Of a DNA stretch of 58,102 bases, positions 47,601 to 55,415 are shown one piece after another. Below the pieces are notes generated by a model, which made no database searches, was not told where the DNA came from, and saw only the letters and a program-made list of their open reading frames with translations. The position numbers and the translations under genes were made by a program. Numbering within the stretch: position 1 is the stretch's first letter; each line of letters begins with the position of its first letter. The stretch is from a virus. The DNA lies in IMG/VR virus record IMGVR_UViG_3300046010_004921, positions 1 to 58,102 of that record, one strand, 5' to 3'.

Positions 47601-50600
47601 TGGTGGAGATTGCTCGCAAAGGCAGGCAGCATGATGTGGAATGGGACAAGGTTGCCAATGAGCTTCGCGCTGCTGGCAAATACTCGATTGAGAACGTCGA
47701 TGCCGAACTCGCCAAGCGTCTTCCGCAGGACATTATTGATGCCGCACAAGATGACACAAGCGCGTTGGACGAATGGCTGGCATCAGATGAAGTGCTGGCA
47801 GACGCGAAGAAGCCATTCATCGCCGAGGTTGAGCAACGCATTGAAGCCGCCATCAAGCGTGTTGAGGACACTGGACGCTATACTTGGAGCGGCTCTGAGT
47901 TTGAGCCTGTTGAGGACGAGGATGTGAGCGTGCGTTACTCGCTTGCTGCAAGTTCTGAGGTTGCGCAGAAGGATTCTGAATACCTCGCTGCCGTCGAAGC
48001 GGGCGACATGGAGAAGGCGCAGCGGATGGTCGATGAGGCGGCTGGAGGAGATCAGATTATCAAAAATGCCTCGACCTTTGATTTCCAAACTGGCGTTCGT
48101 TATGTCGTCAATGCGTTTCACGGCTCAAAGTCTCAAACGCCGATAACCGTTTTTGACAAATCTAAGCTAGGAAGCAACACTTTTGCAGAATCGGCTAAGA
48201 AAGGATTCTTCTTTGCGGGCTCAAAGGAAACGGCATCAAGCAAGGATTATTACATTCGCCGAGAATTTGAAGCGTCCGAAAGCGGCGAGGAGTGGGTTCG
48301 TGATTACAATAAGGCAATTAAGGCGTTGATCCGCGAAGCCGTGGAATTGACCTCAGTCGAGGAAGTTAACGATCTTCCGTTTGGATCTGGCGAATTCGTT
48401 TCAGAGTGGGGCGACATTAGCATTGCTACTCTTCTTGACGGGAGCATTTCCGACGACCCTGAATACATAATCTCATCAAGGATGCAATTCCTTCGCGATG
48501 AGCTTGCGCCTGCGTTAGAGGCTCTTGGAGTTGACGCAAAGGCGGATATTGACGCACTATCTGCGTCACTGCCTGACAGTTATCTGGACACCTCAGAAGG
48601 CCAGATGGTGAACGCCTATCTGTTCTTGAATAATCCGATGGTGTTTGACGACAATAGCAACGAATACCGCGAACAATCGTATGCCGACAGAATTGATGAG
48701 GCGCTGGAAAATGGGCATGATTCGGTCATTATCAAAAACACTTTCGACGGCGGGCCACTTGATGCGATTTTTGTTGTTTTCGATCCGTCTCAAATCAAAT
48801 CCGCCGACCCCGTAACCTACGACGAGTCCGGCAACGTGATCCCGCTTTCCCAGCGGTTCCAGACTACTTCGCCGGACATTCGTTACTCCTACGCTCAAAC
48901 GCCAGCGCAACGCTCGGCTGTCAGCCAGTTCAAGGCAGATATTACGGAAGCAGCGCAAGGCTTGCCCAATTTCGCTGACTACGAAGGCCGTCCAATCAAG
49001 GATTTTGAGTCATTCCCGCACGCCAAGCTGTGGTTCAACGCCTATCAAAACGCCGCCCAAGAGTTGCTTTCCAAGCTGGAAAAGGATGGCATGACGCTGG
49101 AGGACATCTTCAACAAGTTCAAAGGCGACATGGATTTCCGCATCGCTCTTGGCTTGTATGGCAGAGACACAGGTGGCCCGATTGCGCAGACCATTCTTGA
49201 AGCCCAACTTTTGCAGCGCGTATATCTGGCAATCAACAAGGCAAGAACGCCAAGTCAGAGAGCACAGGCTCAAAAGCTGCATGACAAGATTGCGGCATTC
49301 TTCCAGCAAGGGGCGACATTGCGTGGTCAGAACCTCTATGTGAACAATCTCATCTACCAAGACCCGCGCACGGCTTTTGCGTTCGGCATTCTTCAAGCTG
49401 AGAAGAAGATGAAGGATAACGGCACCGAGGCCGTGAATAACGCGATGGAAGGCTCACTGCCACAGGTGAAGGCGAATCTGTCCAATGAGATTCCGAAGGT
49501 GGATGAACAAGCTGCTACGGCTGCTGCTGAGGCCGAGGAGGAAGATTCTAATACCTCTCTTCTCCGTGAAGCGGAGGAGGGAATGGATTCTGAAACGAAA
49601 TCTCTTTGGGAGGCAACCAAAGACCTCTTTCGCAAGATTGCTTACCTCAATAGAAGGAAACAGCAAGCCAAGTCAGCCGCTAAAGCATCTCTGTCGGCAG
49701 CGGATTTTAATGAATTGGACTCCATTCCGCTTGACGAAATTGACAAAAAACAAGCAGAGTTCTTAGCTCAAGCTCAGGCCAATCTGAGAAAACTCCTTGG
49801 TCAGGAATCGGCTACTGATACGCCATCCCAGAAAGCAACTCGCGCCAAACGCAAGAAGGGTGCCGATGTGCTCAAAAAGCGTGCCGAGAAAGGTCAGGAG
49901 ATTGATCCAGCCGAGAAAGAAGCTGCTGAAATTGAGCTTGCTGAAAACAAGGCATCTCAAATCATCTACCGCTTTGAGGAACTTTATCGCCAAGGCTTCA
50001 AGAATCCTCCGGAAGGAATGTCGAAGAAGCAGCAAAAGGACTCCATCATCAAGGCGTTCAGGGATCAGGTTCGCAACCCTGTGTCATTTGAGCAATTTGC
50101 TGAACGTCTAGCCAATCTCAAAGTTGGCGAGGAAGTCGCTGAACGCATGTTCCTTACCGCATCCAGAGAACGCGCCGATTTGGTTCGCATGAAGGACTTT
50201 AAGATCGGAAAGCGCAAAGTGGAGATTGCCGACAAGCAGGCATCACGCTTGATTTACGCTACTGAAGAACGCTTCCGCCAAGGCTCAAAAGACCTCACAA
50301 AGTCAACTGACGGAGACTCTATCAACAAGGCTTTCCGCGATCAGGTCAGTGACCCGGTTTCTGAGTCGGATTTCGCCAAACGCCTGTCCAAATTGAATGT
50401 CTCGCAGGATGTTGCTTCTCGCTTGTTCAAGACGGCAGCAAGGGAAAAGCTGGATCAAGAAGCGATGGCTGCTTACGACCTCCTTGAAGGCCCGAAAGCT
50501 CAGAGCAAAATTGCCCGTGAGATTGCCCGTATGCGCCTCGGCGAGGAAATCCCGCTGAAAACCCCGATTCCTTGGCTTCAGTTATTCTCTCAACGTGCGT

Positions 50601-53032
50601 CCACGGTTGAGGCATACCGCCAACGTGTATTTGACGCCATTGCTTCCAGTGACGTGTTCAAGAACATCAGCGATGCGCAAAAGACCAAGCTGGCAGACCT
50701 GTTTGCCGAATCTTGGAATGGTCAACGCGAGAAGATCATCAATCGCATGATTGACAAAAATCGCGACATGCTTGCAAATCAAGACAAGAAGAAAGCCGCA
50801 AAAGCCCTCAACGACTCGCGCAATCGCATCCTTGAAGCAGTCAACCTTGGCGTTTTCGACAACGACGAGTTGGTTGCCATCCTTGGCGACAAGTTCGGCA
50901 TTAAGATGAAGTTCACCGAGGCTGAGAAGGCGAAACTACGCGACCTTGCCGAGCAACTTCAGGATGACACACTGAACAAGGCCAAGCGGAACAAGTTGGG
51001 ACGCGAGTTCCTGATGGAGCTTGAGGCGGCTTCGCAGGTTCCGATGGCTGAGTTGATGGCAAACTTCTGGGTGTCATCGGTTCTGTCTGGCTGGAATACC
51101 ATCATCTCGATTGGCTTGTCCTTCCTCAACGCCACGGGAATCAATATCGTGGGCATCCATGTGGCGAGGGCGGTTACCGCCTTTGCCAAAGGGGATGTGG
51201 CTGGTGCTGTTAAGGCTATCACTACAATGTTCAGCGATTACGCGAGGCATTTGCTGTCTTTCCCATCTGCTATGAATCGCGCTTGGCAGTATCTTTGGAC
51301 GGGTGACATATCATTCCTTGAGTCTGGTGCTAACGACCCCTTCAAGAAGGTGAACTCGCTCAAAGAGGTTGCCCGCTATCAGGTTGTGGCTGACTTGATT
51401 GCCAAAGACCCGAATGCTGTAAAAGCCGTTCTCGGACGCTTCATGCAGTTCATGAGTCGCCTTCTGACCGCTCTGGACGGCTTCAACGTGATGGTGACCA
51501 AAGCTGGAACATTGCACGCCGCCATGTTGCAATCCAACATCACGCCTGAGCAGATTCGGGACATCACGCTGAAGTCCGACCTCAAGATTTACAAGGATCG
51601 CATCGTCAAAAGCGAGTTTGGTGGCAATTACCCCACTAGCCTACGCGATAAGGCTTACTTGAACTCGTTGGCAGAAGCCGAGATGTATGCCGACTTGTCC
51701 AAGCTAGGACTCAAGGTTGAGAACCAAGACTATCTTGCGGCGGAATCGGCAATGACGCTTGACCCGACTGGCGTTGGCGGGCACTTCTACAATCTTGTGC
51801 GTTCCTTCGACACGCGCATCATGACTTCGACCAAAGAGCGGCTGAAGCAGGCTGAAGCGGATTGGGCTGTGAAAAAAGACCCTTGGAATGCTCTCAACTA
51901 CGTTGTCTGGAATACGCTCAACTTCATCGCTGAGCAGGGAACGAATATCACAGGTGTTCGATTCGCCCGATTTGCAGGCAACAAGTTCAACCAGTCTGTG
52001 AGCTTTATTCCGCTGGCTGGACTCCTTCGACTTTATGAAGCTGACAACGCCAAGCTGGAAAACGCACAGCAGGCTTTCCGTGACTCCATTTGGCGCAATC
52101 AGATTGTGGGCGTTGTGGTGACAGCCATTGGTGTTCAACTTATCAGGGCTATCTCAGACGAGCCGGATGACAAGAAGCGCGGTTGGTTCATCAACGGCGG
52201 CTGGAATAACCTTACTCCTGCACAGAAGAAGCAGAAGCTCTCTGAGGGCCAGCGCGAATACACCCTTGGATTCGGCGACAAGGTGTTCAACTACCAGAAC
52301 TGGCTTCCTAGTGCATTGCTGGCAGCAATAGGCAACGTTTCAGACATGATTCGCTATTCGCCCGATGAATGGAAATCGAAAGGATTCGCCAATCAAGTCA
52401 TCACCGCTGGTGTTTCTGGCGTGCAATCCTCGCTGGAAATCCCCGCCCTTGCTCAGCTTGGGCAGTTGTTCGCCAACGACCTCGCCACCAAAGACCCGGC
52501 TGAAAAGGCCATCGGACGCTTGGGACAGGTTTTGGCAGGATGGGCTGGCGGATTCATGCCTCGCTTCCTCAAGGACATTGATTACATGACGGCACCTGAC
52601 ATGCGCCGTTACACCACGTTCTACGAAAAAGTCGCATCGCACATCCCGGTTTACCGCCGCTACGTTGGCAATGACTACTACGATATTCTTGGCAACAAGA
52701 TTCAGAAGAACGCATATCCCGGCAGCCGTGATTTTGGCAAGCTCAAGGACGAGCCTGAATACCAGATGCTCGGTGCCCTGAACGCCCGTGGAATCTGGCT
52801 GACACCTGCCAATGCCGAATACCGCATGGTGGGCAAAGGACGCTACCGCCGCCGTTTGACGCAGGAGGAAGCCGACGCTTATAGCCTTGAAACGGGCAAG
52901 CTCTACAAGCAAATGATCCTTCGATACGGCCCTAGAGCCTTGCAAATGCCCGCTGAACGCGCTAAGGACTACATCTCAGACAAGGCAGACGCCATGCGCG
53001 ATCTTGCCCTCCAAAGAGCAATGAGACGATGA
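41603..53032 (+). CDS. giant polyvalent virion protein with zincin and ADP-ribosyltransferase-like regions
   Basis: 3809 residues. Order: N-terminal YLVELKDGRRFQVEADRQPT motif; Gly/Ala-rich membrane-active segment (about 150-207); Pro/Ala linkers (about 395-560); mixed helical modules; a zincin with HENMH at 1392-1396 and Glu/His residues downstream (NPAHEVALLDE); an AT-rich block with an EEVIHTAQH feature; a region bounded by three RYS motifs (1826, 2111, 2427); an ADP-ribosyltransferase-like module (about 2165-2402: VVNAFHGSKS, then KGFFFAG and VFDPSQIKSADP); a tandem helical repeat (about 2783-2955); membrane-like helices (about 3163-3195, 3501-3517); and a basic C-terminus. Such multi-domain proteins are thought to travel in the virion and enter the host with DNA to counter defences. 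Domain calls are by motif and known family resemblance. Confidence 0.75.
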   Translation: MPKYLVELKDGRRFQVEADRQPTPEELAPFFTPKPAIPRGQEPGYLSQLGGALDVGFRQMASGVGTTFNALTGDEQDAAQYLAQMGALQKEQEASRTAEDVALMQEFKESEEAYKQARGPLETIEALGGYLGTTARHPGAAFKQAVQSAPNALISGATGLAGYAIGGALGAGAGLETGPGAILTGIAGATAGGAISNTLMEAGPAIYDILNERTNGAAANMTADEISAYLKQNPDIMSEGLKAGAIRGTVIGAVEGLGLKGAGALMTIPERAAARAAQKTLVNAGVDIASKEAVDAALLNPALNAAVKSAATAAKQQFTPSGNVARILGGAAIETGSAGAGEIGAQYAMGQEINPTEAYMEMLGDVGLSLPSALASKTIAGTKELMLPTPEAVATETAAAPTTPAAPAEEPSMPPPPETPVARANLNATKGVPGTEISGATAEEVLNANEQITKNLQAIQAQTAQPPIQPEQAAEAPAVVEMPAPTQAGAIPLSEGAERNRAIIADAAAKMRGQLPPEVSAGLESVIPAQPTTPPEDVLIEIPDEESLLQEPQDGVEGRETAEASLSDQLLSPAPSQKEVVGTNLMKPYAAISVPDLEKLPEPDWLKRRAYLQGKLQNAQKDKDNLNKTPKNQWGDYEYNENAKINEVFSSVRAAIQDMQLARPDLEKGFAQSQGGSEAKGIRRATGEVRTTTPDERGTGGELQQQPEALSGISSQSQVTETPRQLGGNLARTGSGGGYIIGPNAQKFAADIRAQFQVDELAEKADKLKERYYSINASKGKKEADAKEQSFMQWKQAEAKATKAKADAFAELRKQNKGFTVAQLEDREPFMVAKTLEKHDLVKMATDMGYVRQGETFAFAQPITPQGTPTPATEGKVMLRGVGSERDATKPEQMTPEELTSIAKQAKEWASTPISEIKRKYQAEFGASDAYMAAYPYAAEIYQERQVALSKITDKKAQKQHASNIQSALEDRKPVSAEAVDTYGIRLPEGYIKQGELYIFQPGATGEPVQAAPTRLDVARQELEQARGVKPNWAPKAERFAQIYEGEDIRPEVAAKNGEALMSAIQNKQWTDLLHPDNKISRKVWKEWTGKALPAGLKASQKAFKDFLDAAYPSPQTTTVATNETAPPSAKGEAVASAELQPVEGSIPTVPKVSAEETVKSTEKSLEAKTPALVNRRVEQILNAGGRTMVDDLDKFLKSLSDQEFNDFVQSDFFEDPSVAIKPTDSRQAKNAKRKAATDALAQGFIPSPKAQKEANAFERAERELEQEQQKQNAQSISNLFSPKRTNPVRNQVKSADVEQAIGELQNSGEVPSAVFTWRGTSADMRRERAKYQAQFPGAVAAAEAENVEGVFENGMSFIFTDRVVVTDLDRAKAKEDGVTPAVAAAKRVLTHENMHKGFWLLPAKQQAQIMRFLREMFPAEELDELAKVYKQYADWRTNPAHEVALLDERLQKYIEETKTIPTDGVWKQFWDYIKEIWRKWTGKPKGEPTLSSMKDVVRLLRGALKNAHKARPDVTVGGDQILIYGYKPFVQTGIATRDGGIGMASISRADDSAREAAIREGVSKTNWNALSATERAKALEEFGLKSILSRYSFDAAILPVRITNKRTGEGRPASVYVAGANPAIEVRFDTRNLTDLQNADAVTAFTGIYDMSQEEVIHTAQHLNAYQKWKDSDSKQDFEDFEVNYYNSMLIDMLQASSDGLSRGDSRVANIVVSAWNLYNPNIPLYDINEIVARLVKSQTAPAFTMEIGRQLIQFNRQDFTTETGWMRFVEAMKKYLTEVLNALRTSLQMVKIGQSGDMIRSEIEQVEAIFDAFEFGGGIDTGIRYSYASESAQNSAAGQQAARSTSYTPRQLEVFFGVRKAYEQMPKQNGPSVPLSELFSKTGELVDNLTQAEFDKIVQDMYADNAALQNDQFEPNSIVILPTGAMQSLSNPALLTLDDAIQRIEGFTADNEDVDSWPDDVQRRFEESEYNSAIQDNDVLAAWELASPDVRDPKLEPLVEIARKGRQHDVEWDKVANELRAAGKYSIENVDAELAKRLPQDIIDAAQDDTSALDEWLASDEVLADAKKPFIAEVEQRIEAAIKRVEDTGRYTWSGSEFEPVEDEDVSVRYSLAASSEVAQKDSEYLAAVEAGDMEKAQRMVDEAAGGDQIIKNASTFDFQTGVRYVVNAFHGSKSQTPITVFDKSKLGSNTFAESAKKGFFFAGSKETASSKDYYIRREFEASESGEEWVRDYNKAIKALIREAVELTSVEEVNDLPFGSGEFVSEWGDISIATLLDGSISDDPEYIISSRMQFLRDELAPALEALGVDAKADIDALSASLPDSYLDTSEGQMVNAYLFLNNPMVFDDNSNEYREQSYADRIDEALENGHDSVIIKNTFDGGPLDAIFVVFDPSQIKSADPVTYDESGNVIPLSQRFQTTSPDIRYSYAQTPAQRSAVSQFKADITEAAQGLPNFADYEGRPIKDFESFPHAKLWFNAYQNAAQELLSKLEKDGMTLEDIFNKFKGDMDFRIALGLYGRDTGGPIAQTILEAQLLQRVYLAINKARTPSQRAQAQKLHDKIAAFFQQGATLRGQNLYVNNLIYQDPRTAFAFGILQAEKKMKDNGTEAVNNAMEGSLPQVKANLSNEIPKVDEQAATAAAEAEEEDSNTSLLREAEEGMDSETKSLWEATKDLFRKIAYLNRRKQQAKSAAKASLSAADFNELDSIPLDEIDKKQAEFLAQAQANLRKLLGQESATDTPSQKATRAKRKKGADVLKKRAEKGQEIDPAEKEAAEIELAENKASQIIYRFEELYRQGFKNPPEGMSKKQQKDSIIKAFRDQVRNPVSFEQFAERLANLKVGEEVAERMFLTASRERADLVRMKDFKIGKRKVEIADKQASRLIYATEERFRQGSKDLTKSTDGDSINKAFRDQVSDPVSESDFAKRLSKLNVSQDVASRLFKTAAREKLDQEAMAAYDLLEGPKAQSKIAREIARMRLGEEIPLKTPIPWLQLFSQRASTVEAYRQRVFDAIASSDVFKNISDAQKTKLADLFAESWNGQREKIINRMIDKNRDMLANQDKKKAAKALNDSRNRILEAVNLGVFDNDELVAILGDKFGIKMKFTEAEKAKLRDLAEQLQDDTLNKAKRNKLGREFLMELEAASQVPMAELMANFWVSSVLSGWNTIISIGLSFLNATGINIVGIHVARAVTAFAKGDVAGAVKAITTMFSDYARHLLSFPSAMNRAWQYLWTGDISFLESGANDPFKKVNSLKEVARYQVVADLIAKDPNAVKAVLGRFMQFMSRLLTALDGFNVMVTKAGTLHAAMLQSNITPEQIRDITLKSDLKIYKDRIVKSEFGGNYPTSLRDKAYLNSLAEAEMYADLSKLGLKVENQDYLAAESAMTLDPTGVGGHFYNLVRSFDTRIMTSTKERLKQAEADWAVKKDPWNALNYVVWNTLNFIAEQGTNITGVRFARFAGNKFNQSVSFIPLAGLLRLYEADNAKLENAQQAFRDSIWRNQIVGVVVTAIGVQLIRAISDEPDDKKRGWFINGGWNNLTPAQKKQKLSEGQREYTLGFGDKVFNYQNWLPSALLAAIGNVSDMIRYSPDEWKSKGFANQVITAGVSGVQSSLEIPALAQLGQLFANDLATKDPAEKAIGRLGQVLAGWAGGFMPRFLKDIDYMTAPDMRRYTTFYEKVASHIPVYRRYVGNDYYDILGNKIQKNAYPGSRDFGKLKDEPEYQMLGALNARGIWLTPANAEYRMVGKGRYRRRLTQEEADAYSLETGKLYKQMILRYGPRALQMPAERAKDYISDKADAMRDLALQRAMRR

Positions 53033-53664
53033 AAGAGCTAATCCGCACCATCGAAATCCCCAAGTTCACCAAAGAACGCCTTCGCGGTATGTTCCCAGAT
53101 TGCACGGTTGTTGGCGACCCCTACGGCTGGTTCTACAAGGTCGAGGAGACCAAGGTGGTTCTTGTCAGCTACGGATGGTCGTCACTCATAGCGGACGTTA
53201 AAGCGCATCTGGCTGGCAACGGGATCAAGGAGCCATTGACCATCGAAATCATGATGGCTGACTTCATCTGCCAGTATATCCCCGAATGGTGCGATGAGAT
53301 TCGGCCTGACCGGGAGGTGAAAGTCTCAGCGTGGAAGATGATGAAGAAGTTCTACAAGGCCGTGGAGGCACGCTGGCATGAAGGACAGGTAAGCCAAGAG
53401 GAGGCCGAACGCAGGGCTGCTATTTGCGCCACATGCCCGAAGAACACGGATCAACTCACTGAGTTTTGCATAGGGTGTCATACACGGGATTTGCTGTCAA
53501 AAGTGACGGATTTCATGCGGTCAAAGAGGACGAGCAAGGATGCGGAGTTGAAGGTGTGTGCAGCTTGCCATTGCAACCTGCGGCTCAAAGTGCATTTTCC
53601 GATTGTGAAGGAGACTGACCCGGACGTGGTGTATGATCCTCGTTGCTGGATGAACGAGGCTTAA
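53029..53664 (+). CDS. zinc-binding conserved phage protein
   Basis: 211 residues. The last 90 residues have four Cys groups: ICATCPKN, EFCIGCHTRD, VCAACHCNL and RCWMNEA, indicating two zinc sites. The N-terminal part is alpha/beta. It overlaps the giant gene by 4 bases (ATGA), so it is produced together with it and may be a virion or partner component. The Cys-rich end resembles a conserved phage zinc domain, without known activity. Confidence 0.65.
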   Translation: MKELIRTIEIPKFTKERLRGMFPDCTVVGDPYGWFYKVEETKVVLVSYGWSSLIADVKAHLAGNGIKEPLTIEIMMADFICQYIPEWCDEIRPDREVKVSAWKMMKKFYKAVEARWHEGQVSQEEAERRAAICATCPKNTDQLTEFCIGCHTRDLLSKVTDFMRSKRTSKDAELKVCAACHCNLRLKVHFPIVKETDPDVVYDPRCWMNEA

Positions 53665-53888
53665 GCCTTTCTTTTCGTCCCTTTTTTCACCCCGCGCTTG
53701 ATGATTCCACACTTCCCGCAGGACTTCTTATCACCTTGAACAAGGTGCTGGTAGTATGCCGTGGTCAATTCGCCGCAGTCGCAAACGCAGGCCCAGATCG
53801 AGTTGCAGTGCGCATTGCGCTCCATGAACTCGACAACTTTGAGGTGTCCGAATCGTTTTCCTAGAAGATTGACCTTGGGGTATGGCAT
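53661..53888 (-). CDS. small zinc-ribbon protein
   Basis: 75 residues. GKRFGHLKVVEFM, then CVCDCGELTTAYYQHLVQGD and KSCGKCG form the same compact zinc-ribbon unit as 18425-18631 and the N-terminus of 18664-19539; here the last pair is CGKCG. The C-terminus is strongly basic (KRGVKKGTKRKA). It converges on and overlaps the end of the previous plus-strand gene by 4 bases. DNA binding, possibly homing-related, is likely. Confidence 0.65.
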   Translation of the reverse strand: MPYPKVNLLGKRFGHLKVVEFMERNAHCNSIWACVCDCGELTTAYYQHLVQGDKKSCGKCGIIKRGVKKGTKRKA

Positions 53889-53922
53889 AATAGCTCCTAG
53901 CTTACGGGAAATAAGTAGGAGG

Positions 53923-54144
53923 TCAAGACCTGACTTTTCGGTTCAAATACCACCAAAACGGACGGGTTAGAAAGTAGCTGAGCGCATTACAATCCCACAG
54001 GACTTTGGGATAGAAATCAACGCACTCGTATGCCCGGATGCCGTAGAACATCTTCACGCGGCCATTGGTGAGATAGCCTTCGTCCTCGCGCCAAGACTTC
54101 CAATCGAGCATCATGGCGATGATTTGCGGGGTGGTGTATTTCAT
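53923..54144 (-). CDS. small hypothetical protein
   Basis: 73 residues from ATG 54144 (MKYTTPQIIAMMLDWKSWRE...), helical then Tyr/Phe/Trp-rich (FYPKVLWDCNALSYFLTRPF). The ATG overlaps the previous stop (ATGA), so it is translated with the glycosyltransferase before it. No membrane helix of normal length. Function unknown. Confidence 0.55.
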   Translation of the reverse strand: MKYTTPQIIAMMLDWKSWREDEGYLTNGRVKMFYGIRAYECVDFYPKVLWDCNALSYFLTRPFWWYLNRKVRS

Positions 54145-55415
54145 GTGGTTGGTATCCAATCAGCTTTAATTTCCCAAGGTCTTGGCTTTCCGTGAAAACA
54201 ACAAATTCGTGTACCTTCTGGGGGGTTCTTCAAACCTGCATCTCTCACATCTCTTTTGTAGGAAATGATGCCATCAATTTTATCTTGAATGAAGTTCAGC
54301 TTTCGATTGAAAATCAATCCAGTTTTGACCGCGTATCGAGTAAACTCTTGATTGCCGCGATGCGATTTCATTTGTTTTTCCGTGCAAATTTCATCTAACT
54401 TTCGCCAATTGCCATTCCATATAGTGACACCAGATGCCCATTCGTGGGGTTGATAAAAGTCTCTTATTCCATACAGGGTGTCTTTTGGACACGCTTCCGC
54501 AAGATCAAGCAATGGCGAAACATCGCCCATTATGATTGAATCCAGACCAGTTAATATATGCGGCCCCTTAAATTGAAAGGACTCCATAATTGACCACCAC
54601 CCCATTTTTTCTGATTTCAGCGGCAAATGCCAGTTTTCTGACGGCTTGTCAGTAAGACAAATAAACCTCCAATCAGTTCTGGTAACAAATTTTTCAAACT
54701 GCTTTTTGATGTTAGCAGCCTGCGAAAGATTAAACTCATCTGAGTGTCGGCATACCACAATCCATGCCTTGCCAATATCAATTGGATTGACCAACTCATC
54801 ATAGCATCTCTTCCAAGGAAGGTGATTCTGGTGAGACTCTTGCTCAAGAATCCAATGTTGGATGTCAAATTTTGTTAAACCAGCGTGTCCAGCAGAACGA
54901 AGCAATAAATGAATCGGCAACGAATCACCGCCTCCATCAATGATCCATTGAGGATGTTTCAAGAAATTGAAGCCAGCAATTAACATTTGCCACTTATGCA
55001 GTGTGTCAAAAATCACATGAGTTGCCGCAATTTTATCCCCTGACAGAAGGTGATATTTGCACAAAATACATGCGCTCCTTAGTGCATTCAAAGTGCATTC
55101 GGGTGTCTGAATTAAAGACCTGCATTGTTCAAAACAGCTTATTGCATCTACCAAGTTTCCTTGCCGAAAAAGGCATAGACCAAATGCAAAATGCAACGAT
55201 CCAACCCATCGTGATGAAGGGTTTAATTTAATATCCCGAACATGCTGAATCCAATCAGCGTATGTTACCTCGCCATCAAAACATCTGTATGTTAACCAAC
55301 ACTTAGCGTGCGCTCTGGCGTCATCTGAATATGATGGCTTTAGCGTTTCCCATGCCAAAGTATATTTGTCCTTTTGAGACAATTTAGAAGTTGGGAGAAG
55401 ATTTTCAACGCTCAT
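54141..55415 (-). CDS. glycosyltransferase with N-terminal helical (TPR-like) region
   Basis: 424 residues. Residues 30-150 look like helical repeats (HFAFGLCLFRQGNLVDAISC), a likely protein-binding part. Residues about 215-420 form a GT-A catalytic domain: FICLTDKPSENWHLPLKSEK, LTGLDSIIMGD (D292...D298) for metal and nucleotide sugar, ASGVTIWNGNW, and a late GTRICCFHGKPRPWEI. It is markedly AT-richer than its neighbours, suggesting a separate origin. It is ATGA-coupled with the next glycosyltransferase (55412), so both may act on one product. Confidence 0.75.
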   Translation of the reverse strand: MSVENLLPTSKLSQKDKYTLAWETLKPSYSDDARAHAKCWLTYRCFDGEVTYADWIQHVRDIKLNPSSRWVGSLHFAFGLCLFRQGNLVDAISCFEQCRSLIQTPECTLNALRSACILCKYHLLSGDKIAATHVIFDTLHKWQMLIAGFNFLKHPQWIIDGGGDSLPIHLLLRSAGHAGLTKFDIQHWILEQESHQNHLPWKRCYDELVNPIDIGKAWIVVCRHSDEFNLSQAANIKKQFEKFVTRTDWRFICLTDKPSENWHLPLKSEKMGWWSIMESFQFKGPHILTGLDSIIMGDVSPLLDLAEACPKDTLYGIRDFYQPHEWASGVTIWNGNWRKLDEICTEKQMKSHRGNQEFTRYAVKTGLIFNRKLNFIQDKIDGIISYKRDVRDAGLKNPPEGTRICCFHGKPRPWEIKADWIPTT

